Assembly: GCA_002395135.1 (NCBI GenBank)
Contig: DGWC01000010.1
Coordinates: forward strand, 1-40,129
Source of the DNA: Prevotella sp. UBA4268
GTDB taxonomy: Bacteria > Bacteroidota > Bacteroidia > Bacteroidales > Bacteroidaceae
DNA: 40,129 nucleotides
Reading direction: 5' to 3'
The position numbers were made by a program, and so were the translations under genes. Position 1 is the stretch's first letter. Every line of letters starts with the position of its first letter. This document shows positions 1 through 7,647 of this stretch, piece by piece. Below the pieces are notes generated by a model. That model was not told the DNA's origin and ran no database searches. It saw only the letters and a list, made by a program, of their open reading frames with translations.

Positions 1-2
1 AT

Positions 3-287
3 GACGAGAAGACGGTGAAGAAACGCTGGAAGGAAGACTCCGCCCGCGTGATGGGCGAACTGGCAGAGGTGCTGGAAGGCATCGACGACTTCAGTGTGGA
101 AGGTCAAGAGCCCGTGGTCTTTGCCTGGGTGGAAAAGCAGGGCTATAAACTGGGCGACGTGATGAATGCGTTCCGATTGGCACTTGTTGGCATCGGCAAG
201 GGACCGGGCATGTTTGACATCTCTGCTTTCCTCGGCAAAGAGGAGACCTTAAGACGACTGAGAAAGGCAATTGAAGTTTTGAAATAG
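3..287 (+). CDS. gltX: Glutamyl-tRNA synthetase, C-terminal end (partial)
   Basis: This is the last 94 codons of a gene that begins before the window; the frame is open from base 3 to the TAG at 285-287. The protein loads glutamate onto tRNA-Glu in the cytoplasm. The visible part matches the anticodon-binding tail of bacterial GltX: a KKRWKED helix near the window edge, then the closing section with [13 protein letters not shown] and [16 protein letters not shown], which is the usual end of Bacteroidetes GltX. The GTG at 15 is an internal valine, not a start. The waaA ATG follows 2 bp after the stop, so the two are probably co-transcribed. The catalytic HIGH and KMSKS motifs lie outside the window, so intactness cannot be judged. 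Confidence 0.9.
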   Translation, partial: DEKTVKKRWKEDSARVMGELAEVLEGIDDFSVEGQEPVVFAWVEKQGYKLGDVMNAFRLALVGIGKGPGMFDISAFLGKEETLRRLRKAIEVLK

Positions 288-289
288 GC

Positions 290-1525
290 ATGTATCATTT
301 CATTATGTATCTCATCCAGGCTGGTGTGGCCATAGCCAGCCTGTTCAATGAGAAGGTGCGCAAGATGTGGAAGGGCGAGCGCGAATGTTTCAGCATATTG
401 AAACAGAAGGTGGACCCTGCTGCCAAGTATGCGTGGTTTCATGCCGCCTCGCTGGGTGAGTTTGAACAGGGACGGCCCATCATGGAGCGTTTGCGCAGAG
501 AGCATCCCGAATACAAAATCCTGCTCACCTTCTTTTCTCCCTCGGGATATGAGGTGAGGAAAAACTATGAGGGTGCCGATATCATCTGCTACATGCCCAT
601 CGACACCGTGGGCAATGCGCGGCGGTTCTTGCGGCTGGTGCGTCCCTCGGTGGCATTCTTTATCAAATACGAGTTCTGGTATAATTTCCTGCATATCCTG
701 AAACACAGGAATGTGCCCACCTATAGCGTGAGTTCCATTTTCCGACCCAACCAGGTGTTCTTCCGCTGGTATGGCCGCAACTATGGCAGGGTGCTCCGCT
801 GCTTCACCAAGTTCTTTGTGCAGAACGAAGTGAGTATGCAACTTCTGGAGAGCATTGGCATCACCGATGCGGAGATTACGGGTGATACGCGTTTCGATCG
901 TGTTTTGCAGATTAAAGAGGCGGCCAGGCAACTTCCTGTTGTGGAGCGTTTCATCGGAACGGCCCCTCATGTCTTCGTGGCAGGCAGCAGTTGGCCGCCC
1001 GATGAGGATATCTTCCTGCGCTATTTCAACGGTGAGCATGCCGGCTGGAAGTTGATCATTGCCCCGCATGTAATCGGCGAGGACCATCTGAAAACCATTC
1101 TGCAAGCGGCGGGCGGCCTCAAGGCGGTGCGCTATACCGATTGCGAGAAAGATATGGCCAAGGCCGATGGTGCCGATATCCTGATTGTAGACTGCTTTGG
1201 TCTGCTCAGCAGCATCTATCGCTATGGCACGGTGGCGTATGTCGGCGGAGGCTTTGGTGTGGGCATCCACAATCTTCCCGAAGCCGCCGTATGGGACATC
1301 CCCGTGTTCTTCGGTCCCAACAACCATCGTTTCCAAGAGGCTCAGGAACTGAAGAAGAACGGTGGCGGTATGGAAATCAGCAGTTATGATGATTTTGCCG
1401 AAATGATGGACCATCTTGCCGCCCATACCGAAGAGTTGGCGCAGCGCGGACATGCCGCAGGCCAATATGTGAAGGGCAGTGCGGGTGCCACGGAAAAGAT
1501 TCTGTCAACTGTGGATTTCAACTGA
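290..1525 (+). CDS. waaA: 3-deoxy-D-manno-octulosonic acid (Kdo) transferase
   Basis: This inner-membrane-associated GT-B glycosyltransferase moves Kdo from CMP-Kdo to the lipid A precursor, starting the LPS inner core. The 411 residues fit the family length. A hydrophobic N-terminal helix (about residues 3-18) is followed by the ASLGEFEQGRP motif, where Glu57 aligns with the catalytic base known in WaaA enzymes. FIKYEFWYNF and SSIFRPNQVFFRWYG are family blocks near residues 125-165, ITGDTRFDRV lies near 200, and the CMP-Kdo-binding half contains YVGGGFGVGIHNLPEAAVWDIPV. The ATG lies 2 bp after the gltX stop, so no separate promoter is needed. Confidence 0.95.
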   Translation: MYHFIMYLIQAGVAIASLFNEKVRKMWKGERECFSILKQKVDPAAKYAWFHAASLGEFEQGRPIMERLRREHPEYKILLTFFSPSGYEVRKNYEGADIICYMPIDTVGNARRFLRLVRPSVAFFIKYEFWYNFLHILKHRNVPTYSVSSIFRPNQVFFRWYGRNYGRVLRCFTKFFVQNEVSMQLLESIGITDAEITGDTRFDRVLQIKEAARQLPVVERFIGTAPHVFVAGSSWPPDEDIFLRYFNGEHAGWKLIIAPHVIGEDHLKTILQAAGGLKAVRYTDCEKDMAKADGADILIVDCFGLLSSIYRYGTVAYVGGGFGVGIHNLPEAAVWDIPVFFGPNNHRFQEAQELKKNGGGMEISSYDDFAEMMDHLAAHTEELAQRGHAAGQYVKGSAGATEKILSTVDFN

Positions 1526-1532
1526 TGGGTTG

Positions 1533-1551
1533 CTGCCATTTTCAATGGTAG
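1533..1551 (+). terminator. Small hairpin after waaA, possible terminator
   Basis: CTGCCATT and AATGGTAG can form an 8-bp stem (one G-U pair) with a TTC loop just after the waaA stop. No T-run follows, so terminator function is uncertain. A direct repeat TTCAACTGATGG(G/A)TTG brackets it. Confidence 0.3.
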
Positions 1552-1623
1552 AATTCAACTGATGGATTGTTACAAATTACGATTGTTGACGTCATTTCAT
1601 TGTAGAACAAATCTTTATTTGTT

Positions 1624-4600
1624 ATGAAGTCAAATCGTTTTCATTCATGGATTGTTTCGTTGTTCCTGCTAATGGCGGGGTCAACGAGTTTTGCACAACC
1701 TGGACAGATGGTCAGGATTGTGGTGGATAACCAGGTGAAAGGACCTGCCGTTCCTTCCAATTATGTGGGGTTGAGTTATGAAATAGCGATGCTGAAGCCC
1801 AATGCGCAGGGCAAGCATTATTTCAGCAAAGACAACCTGCCACTCGTTAGACTCTATCATGCGCTGGGAATCAAAAGCCTTCGGCTGGGAGGAAACTCCG
1901 TCGACGTGAAAGGCGGTTATACGCCCACCGCTGAAGATCTTGATGAATTGTTCGGCTTTGCCCGTGTGGCTGGCATCAAGGTCATCTATTCTGTCAGGCT
2001 GCAAGACAAGATGGTGAACGGAAAACCGTCGCCAAACGACAACGTCTCTGATGCCGTGGCGCAGGCCAAGCATATCTACGACCATTATTCCGACCTGCTC
2101 GACTACTTCGCCATTGGCAACGAACCTGGCTATTACAAAGATTACGAGCACGATATGCAGCCTCGATGGAATGCCATCATGCAGGCCATGCGAAAGGTGG
2201 CTCCCAAGGCTCGTTTCTGTGCACCCGACGATAATCCCAATCCCACGCTGTGCAACAAACTGTGGAGCGACTTCGGCGTGACCAATCCGCAGGCCAAGGA
2301 CCCTGTTTTGGGACTGCTCACCATGCACAGTTACTCAGCCGGCTGCTCTTACAAAAACCCTGGTCAGGCCAAGAACCACAGCGAACTGATTCCCTTTGAC
2401 TATAAGGAGCGAAGCCGCTATCTGCTTTCCGACGAACTGGTGGAGGAAAACCAGCGCGTTTACAATCAGATGGAGCAGGTGTTCGGCATACAAAACCTGC
2501 CCGGTTTCCGCCTTTCTGAAACCAACAGTTACTGGTTCAGCGGCCTTAACGGTGCCAGCAACGCTCATGCTGCCGCTCTCTGGGCTTTGGATTATATGTA
2601 CTGGTGGGCCATGCGTGGCAACCAGGGCGTGAATTTCCATACTGGCGACCGTGTGGGCGGCGACGGCATGGTGCCTTATTATGCCGCTTTTGTTTCTGAA
2701 GGCGACGGTTTCAACATCATGCCGCTCAGTTATGCGCTGAAGGCTTTTGGCATCGGCGCGGTGAACAGCAGAGAGGAGGATGGTCTGCGCAGGCTCGCTC
2801 AGGTGCACCTTTCTGGACGCAGCGAGCATCTCACCGCATATGCCACCAACGACGGACACGGCTTCACCTATATCACGGTGGTGAACAAAGACGTGAGAAA
2901 CGGTGCCGGCATGCGCCAGTTGATGATTAGTCTGGCCGACGGAGGGCAGCCGATAAACAGTGCCTGTTACACCCTTCTCACCAATGAGAATTCAATGAAG
3001 GACGTGGCGGCAGAGGAGAAGTATCTTGCCAAGAAAGGACAACTCATTGGCGGTCATACCATCATGGCCGACGGCACGCTCGATGCTCCTGTGTGGATCA
3101 AGGCGCAGGTTGGCGAGAAAGGGCGCATCCGCGTGGAGTTGCCGCCGCTCAGTGCTGTTATCATCAAAGTGAATACGGGCAATTACCACATCGTTGACAG
3201 TCAGGTGGAGCCCATGCAGTTTGGCAAATACAAGCCCACCTGGAGTTCGCTCAAGAAATTTGAAACGCCAGAGTGGTTCCGCGATGCCAAGTTCGGCATC
3301 TGGGCGCACTGGGGACCGCAGAGTGTTCCCGAGTATGGAGACTGGTATGCGCATTATATGTATAAACAAGGTTCGCGCGAGAACAAATATCATCTCCAGC
3401 ATTTCGACCATCCTTCGAAAGTGGGATTCAAAGACTTGGCCCATCAGTGGAAAGCCGAGAACTGGAATCCGGAGCGGCTTATCAGTCTCTATAAGCGTGC
3501 TGGTGCGCAGTATTTCGTAACACTGGCCAATCATCACGACAACTTCGACCTCTGGGACAGCAAGTACCATCCATGGAACGCCACGGTGGAAGGCCCGCAC
3601 AAGAACATTGTGGCTGGGTGGGAGCGTGCTGCGCGGAAGGCAGGCCTCCGCTTCGGCGTGAGCATTCATTCCTCGAGAGCATGGATTTGGTATGACCGCA
3701 CCGAGGATGCCGATACCAGTGGTGTCTTTAAGGGCGTTCCCTATGACGGCGTGCTCACCAAGGCCGATGGCAAGGGACAGTGGTGGGAAGGCAAGGACCC
3801 GCAAGTGCTCTATGCGCGTGGCCATGCACTGAAGAATACGGGCTATACCAATGCTGCCGGTCGTGCCATGTCGATTCCCGATGCCGACTATGTGGAGAAT
3901 TATTACGACCGCACCCTGGACGTTATCAACAAGTACAAACCCGACCTGGTGTACTTCGACGACTCCGAACTGCCGCTTTGGCCCGAGAGCGATGCCGGCT
4001 TGAAAATCGCTGCACATTATTATAATAGTAATGCGCTGTGGCATGACGGAAAGCAGGACGGCGTGATTACTACGAAGAAACTCAACCGCGAGCAGCAAGA
4101 CTGTCTGGTGTGGGATGTGGAGCGCGGTGCCTTGAACGACATCAACCCCTATCCCTGGCAGACCTGTACCTGCTTAGGCTCTTGGCACTACGACCGTACG
4201 CGTTTCACCAAGAATACCTACAAGAGCGCCTTGCGCGTGGTGCGCATGCTCTCCGACATCGTGAGCAAGAACGGCAACATGCTCTTGAGCGTGCCGGTGC
4301 GTTCCGACGGAACCATCGACGAGCGCGAAGAGGCTATCCTCGACAGCATAGGCAACTGGATGACCGTGAACCGTGAGTGCATCTTCGGCACTCGTCCGTG
4401 GGTGAAATACGGCGAAGGCCCCGATATGGAGCAAGTGGTTGAAATGCAGAACGGACTCGGATTCAACGAGGCCAACAAGGATTACACCTCTGCCGACATG
4501 CGCTTCACCAAGAAGGGCAATGTGCTCTATGCCATCGTGCTGCAGCGTCCCGCCGACGGCCGTTTCGAAATCAAGTCGCTCGCCGGAAAGAAGGCTTCCG

Positions 4601-4725
4601 TCCGTAAGGTGGAAGTGCTCGGCGTGGGCAAGGTGGCATTCACGTGCGACGACACATCCCTGCGTCTCTCCACGGCCAAGCCCCTCTCCTTTGTCCCCGT
4701 TGTCAAAATCACCCTGAAGGAATAA
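1624..4725 (+). CDS. Secreted bifunctional glycoside hydrolase: GH79-like domain fused to GH29 alpha-L-fucosidase-like domain
   Basis: The 1033-residue product begins with a signal peptide (about 1-24, ending TSFAQ). Residues 30 to about 515 resemble clan GH-A enzymes of the GH79 (beta-glucuronidase/heparanase) type: GGNSVDVKG near 93, the acid/base motif AIGNEPGYY with Glu167, and a probable nucleophile Glu299 in GFRLSETNSY. Residues from about 530 to the end are a GH29 alpha-L-fucosidase module with KFGIWAHWGPQSVPEYGDWY, ANHHDNFDLWDSKYHPWN, and PDLVYFDDSELPLWP, which carries the nucleophile (Asp779 or Asp780). Each half is close to a full catalytic domain, so this is one protein with two probable active sites. 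The GH28 gene starts 27 bp downstream. Removal of GlcA and fucose caps from arabinogalactan or pectin side chains is a reasonable inference. The GH79 assignment is less certain than GH29. Confidence 0.85.
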   Translation: MKSNRFHSWIVSLFLLMAGSTSFAQPGQMVRIVVDNQVKGPAVPSNYVGLSYEIAMLKPNAQGKHYFSKDNLPLVRLYHALGIKSLRLGGNSVDVKGGYTPTAEDLDELFGFARVAGIKVIYSVRLQDKMVNGKPSPNDNVSDAVAQAKHIYDHYSDLLDYFAIGNEPGYYKDYEHDMQPRWNAIMQAMRKVAPKARFCAPDDNPNPTLCNKLWSDFGVTNPQAKDPVLGLLTMHSYSAGCSYKNPGQAKNHSELIPFDYKERSRYLLSDELVEENQRVYNQMEQVFGIQNLPGFRLSETNSYWFSGLNGASNAHAAALWALDYMYWWAMRGNQGVNFHTGDRVGGDGMVPYYAAFVSEGDGFNIMPLSYALKAFGIGAVNSREEDGLRRLAQVHLSGRSEHLTAYATNDGHGFTYITVVNKDVRNGAGMRQLMISLADGGQPINSACYTLLTNENSMKDVAAEEKYLAKKGQLIGGHTIMADGTLDAPVWIKAQVGEKGRIRVELPPLSAVIIKVNTGNYHIVDSQVEPMQFGKYKPTWSSLKKFETPEWFRDAKFGIWAHWGPQSVPEYGDWYAHYMYKQGSRENKYHLQHFDHPSKVGFKDLAHQWKAENWNPERLISLYKRAGAQYFVTLANHHDNFDLWDSKYHPWNATVEGPHKNIVAGWERAARKAGLRFGVSIHSSRAWIWYDRTEDADTSGVFKGVPYDGVLTKADGKGQWWEGKDPQVLYARGHALKNTGYTNAAGRAMSIPDADYVENYYDRTLDVINKYKPDLVYFDDSELPLWPESDAGLKIAAHYYNSNALWHDGKQDGVITTKKLNREQQDCLVWDVERGALNDINPYPWQTCTCLGSWHYDRTRFTKNTYKSALRVVRMLSDIVSKNGNMLLSVPVRSDGTIDEREEAILDSIGNWMTVNRECIFGTRPWVKYGEGPDMEQVVEMQNGLGFNEANKDYTSADMRFTKKGNVLYAIVLQRPADGRFEIKSLAGKKASVRKVEVLGVGKVAFTCDDTSLRLSTAKPLSFVPVVKITLKE

Positions 4726-4752
4726 CAGAACATCTATTAAAAAACCGACAAT

Positions 4753-6096
4753 ATGAAAAAGAACATGCTAACCATGATGGTGTGCACAGCACTGACGATG
4801 CACACCGCAACAGTGTCTGCCCAGCAGATGCCCGAAGAAATAGCACCCATTCAGGCACCTTTCGACATGCCCCAGTTGCAGCGTCCGGCATTTCCCGCCC
4901 GCACACTGAGCATCACCAAGACGGGTGCCAAGCAGAAAAAACTCAGCACGGCAGCCATCCAGAAAGCCATAGACCAACTGGCCAAGAAAGGGGGAGGCAC
5001 CGTGATTGTGCCGGCTGGCAGTTGGCTCACCGGTCGCATTGAACTGAAAAGCAACATCAACCTGAGGCTGGAAGAAGGGGCAGAACTCAACTTCAGCGGT
5101 GACATCAAAGACTATCTGCCTTGCGTGCCAACGCGCAATGAGGGCGTGGATGTTATCTCCATGGGTGCCATGGTCTATGCCAACGGCGCTGAGAACATTG
5201 CTCTCACAGGCAAAGGAAAACTCATTGCTCCCGCCCGCGACTGCCAGATGATGAAGCAGGCCATGGGCGGTGTGAAGGAAGAATTGCAGCAACTGCCACT
5301 GGAACAGCGCGTCTTCGACGGCAGCAACGGCGGTCAGGTGTGCCTGCCCCAGTTCTTCGGTCCCATCAACTGCAAGAACATCCTCGTGGAGGGTGTCACT
5401 TTCATGAAGAGTATTTTCTGGAACATCGTGCCAGTTTATTGTGAGAACATCATCATCCGCGGCGTAGAGGTGTGGAGCCACGGCATGGGCCGCACCGACG
5501 GCATCGACATCGACTCGTCGGTCAACGCGCTGATAGAATATACCACGCTCGATTGCGGTGACGACTGTTTCACCCTGAAGTCGGGCCGCGGCATGGACGG
5601 CAAACTCAAGAACCGTCCCACCGAGAACGTTGTGGTGCGCCACTGTACGGTAAAGCGCGGCGTGGGCGGCATGACCATCGGCAGCGAGACGGCCGCCGTG
5701 GTGCGCAATGTCTACATGCACGACTGCGTGATGGAGAACCCGCGCTCTGGTTTCTATTTCAAGACGCGCCGTCCGCGCGGTGGAGGAGGCGAGAACATGT
5801 GGTTCGAGCGCATCCATATCGTCAACACACCGGGCAGCGCCATCAGTTGGGACATGCTGGGCAGTGCCATGTATGTGGGCAAGATGGCACAGCGCCATCC
5901 CACGCCTGCCGTCAACGAACTCACGCCTTTCTACCGCAACATGCATTTCAAGGACATTCGCGTGGACAACTGCAAGACACTCATCAAGGCCACCGGACTG
6001 CCCGAGTCGCCCGTTGAGGATGTCACCTTCGAGAACATCCAGTCAGACAATCGTCTCATCCTGCTGCAAGACGTAGGAAAAATGTCCTTTAAATAA
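4753..6096 (+). CDS. Secreted GH28 family glycoside hydrolase (polygalacturonase-like)
   Basis: GH28 enzymes are right-handed beta-helices that hydrolyse galacturonic-acid linkages in pectin (polygalacturonan, xylogalacturonan or rhamnogalacturonan). The 447-residue protein starts with a signal peptide (about 1-23, TATVSAQQ). The beta-helix begins near residue 60 with TAAIQKAIDQLAKKGGGTV. Catalytic motifs run in order: GRTDGIDIDSS (NTDG-type), CGDDCFTLKSG (DD pair), GVGGMTIGSE (variant of GHG in which the usual His is absent), and YFKTRRPRG in place of RIK. These variants are common in the exo-acting and rhamnogalacturonan-type subgroups, so the substrate cannot be fixed. It follows the GH79/GH29 gene by 27 bp and is presumably co-transcribed. 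ATG 4753 is preceded by a purine-poor, A-rich leader typical of the phylum. Confidence 0.88.
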   Translation: MKKNMLTMMVCTALTMHTATVSAQQMPEEIAPIQAPFDMPQLQRPAFPARTLSITKTGAKQKKLSTAAIQKAIDQLAKKGGGTVIVPAGSWLTGRIELKSNINLRLEEGAELNFSGDIKDYLPCVPTRNEGVDVISMGAMVYANGAENIALTGKGKLIAPARDCQMMKQAMGGVKEELQQLPLEQRVFDGSNGGQVCLPQFFGPINCKNILVEGVTFMKSIFWNIVPVYCENIIIRGVEVWSHGMGRTDGIDIDSSVNALIEYTTLDCGDDCFTLKSGRGMDGKLKNRPTENVVVRHCTVKRGVGGMTIGSETAAVVRNVYMHDCVMENPRSGFYFKTRRPRGGGGENMWFERIHIVNTPGSAISWDMLGSAMYVGKMAQRHPTPAVNELTPFYRNMHFKDIRVDNCKTLIKATGLPESPVEDVTFENIQSDNRLILLQDVGKMSFK

Positions 6097-6200
6097 AAAA
6101 CGCTCCCCTCAAGTTGAGCCCCGCTCGGCCAACATCAACGACCAGTATCTCTGATCGGTGCCCATGCGAAGCGTGCAAGACTTCAAACAAATGATAAACG

Positions 6201-7115
6201 ATGAACTATCAGAATATCCTGGAAAACATCTGGCGAGAGATACAGCCTTACGCCCATGAGGGCAAACAGGCTGACTACATTCCCGCTTTGGCCGAGGTAG
6301 ATCCCGACCAGTTTGGTATTTGCATACAGACACTCGGAGGCAGTACCCACTCGTTGGGTGCTGCCACCACGCGTTTCTCCATACAGAGTATCTCAAAAGT
6401 GTTCACCCTCGCCATGGGGCTTTCGCTCGAAGGCGACAACGTATGGAAGCGCATGGGCAAGGAGCCGTCGGGCAATGCCTTCAACTCGCTTGTGCAACTG
6501 GAATACGAGCACGGCATCCCGCGCAATCCTTTTATCAATGCTGGTGCCATCGTGATGTGCGACATCCTGCTGTCGCGCCTCCCCGATGCCCCTGCCGCAT
6601 TCCTCGATTTCATCCGTCTTCTTACTGGTAGCGACGAGGTGGACTATAACGAGTCATTGGCTCGCTCCGAGCAGAGCAATGCCTATATGAATGCCGCCAT
6701 TGCCAATCTGCTGAAATACCACCATAACATCGACAACCACATTGCCGATGTGCTCCATTTCTATTTCCTCACCTGTTCCGTGATGATGACCTGCGAGGAA
6801 CTGGCTCATGCCTTCCTGCCCTTTGCCGACCATCGCAAACCGTTCTCATTCGGCAGCGTTCAACTGACGGCATCTCAGGTGAAGCGCATGAATGCCATCA
6901 TGCAGACCTGCGGTTTCTATGATGAGGCTGGCGAGTTCTCCTATCTGGTGGGACTTCCCGGCAAGAGTGGGGTAGGGGGAGGCATTGCCGCCGTGTGTCC
7001 TGCGCGCTATGCTGTGGCGGTATGGAGTCCGCGTCTCAATGCCAAAGGCAACAGCGTGATGGGGCTGAAAGCCCTCGAACTGCTCACCACCGAGACATCG
7101 GAATCCATTTTCTGA
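6201..7115 (+). CDS. glsA: Glutaminase A
   Basis: This cytoplasmic enzyme hydrolyses L-glutamine to glutamate and ammonia. It belongs to the serine-dependent beta-lactamase/DD-peptidase-fold glutaminases. The 304-residue length is standard. Visible motifs are GKQADYIPALAEVDP near residue 21, the catalytic S-x-x-K in FSIQSISKVFTLA (Ser63, Lys66), GKEPSGNAFNS, and GIPRNPFINAGAIV near 108. The C-terminal half has GLPGKSGVGGGIAAVCP, which forms the far wall of the active site. It lies 104 bp downstream of the GH28 gene on the same strand, so its transcription could be separate. In enteric bacteria GlsA supports acid resistance; whether it does so here cannot be told from sequence. Confidence 0.95.
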   Translation: MNYQNILENIWREIQPYAHEGKQADYIPALAEVDPDQFGICIQTLGGSTHSLGAATTRFSIQSISKVFTLAMGLSLEGDNVWKRMGKEPSGNAFNSLVQLEYEHGIPRNPFINAGAIVMCDILLSRLPDAPAAFLDFIRLLTGSDEVDYNESLARSEQSNAYMNAAIANLLKYHHNIDNHIADVLHFYFLTCSVMMTCEELAHAFLPFADHRKPFSFGSVQLTASQVKRMNAIMQTCGFYDEAGEFSYLVGLPGKSGVGGGIAAVCPARYAVAVWSPRLNAKGNSVMGLKALELLTTETSESIF

Positions 7116-7134
7116 ATGAATAAAGAGGCATTTT

Positions 7135-7240
7135 AGAGGTGAGAGGATTAGAAATGAGTGATAAGAACTATGCGATGGGCTTTGGTTATGAGATGCCTGT
7201 ATCTCTGTACATTTTTCTCACCTCTAATCCCCTCACTTCT
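7135..7240. repeat. 24-bp imperfect inverted repeat after glsA
   Basis: The arm at 7135-7158 and the reverse complement of 7217-7240 agree at 20 of 24 positions. All four differences are A/G transitions. The arms enclose 58 bp. It may act as a factor-dependent terminator or be a small repetitive element; no T-run or target duplication is visible. Confidence 0.6.
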
Positions 7241-7324
7241 TACCACCAAAACTTTAACAAACGTTAAATTGTTATTATAAAGGTGAGAAATGTGTTAATC
7301 GTTTTTTTTTTTTGTAAAGTTGTG

Positions 7325-7332
7325 TAACTTTG
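7325..7332 (+). promoter_or_regulatory. Bacteroidetes-type promoter -7 box (TAACTTTG) for the LRR gene
   Basis: TAACTTTG fits TAnnTTTG exactly and sits after a run of 12 T. It implies a leader of about 310 nt before the LRR gene ATG at 7648. No -33 TTTG at the ideal spacing was found. Confidence 0.6.
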
Positions 7333-7380
7333 CAGCGATAATTATATTTCTTCGTCAAAAAAGCGGCGGAGAAATAGTAA

Positions 7381-7411
7381 GTGCAGTTTCTGTCTGTGAA
7401 GATAACTGCAC
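7381..7411 (+). promoter_or_regulatory. Leader hairpin in the LRR gene 5' UTR
   Basis: GTGCAGTT (7381-7388) and AACTGCAC (7404-7411) form a perfect 8-bp stem about 50 nt into the predicted transcript. Farther on, TCTCGTGCC is followed by a six-T run at about 7476-7481, which could allow early termination. The rest of the 532-bp gap 7116-7647 holds no convincing gene. Confidence 0.4.
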
Positions 7412-7647
7412 ACGCTATTAAAAGTTAATTGATTATATGTATTTAAAAGTTGTCAAGTCGTGAGGTCTCGTGCCTTTTTTCACACGATTCAACAAAGGGA
7501 ATGCCGACATGCTATGAATTAACCACAGTTGAGCACGCTCCCATTCCCCTTATTACATACAAGCAAACATTCCTGGTGCGCATTTGGGAACGGTGCGCCG
7601 ACAAATCAAAAAGAAAAAACAATAACAAAATATTTATTTAATGTAAA

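Noticed and set aside
143..1465. 440-codon minus-strand frame opposite waaA
   Set aside because: Antisense shadow; composition is typical of reverse reading and no family motifs are seen.
1515..1576. Direct repeat TTCAACTGATGG(G/A)TTG after waaA as an attachment site
   Set aside because: Only about 16 bp and 40 bp apart, with no integrase or element boundaries; a small local duplication is simpler.
4768..5946. 392-codon minus-strand frame opposite the GH28 gene
   Set aside because: Shadow frame with an Ala/His-rich composition; the plus strand has clear GH28 motifs.
7450..7641. 63-codon frame in the LRR gene leader
   Set aside because: Poor start context, no recognisable features and low-complexity end (KRKNNNK); more likely untranslated leader.
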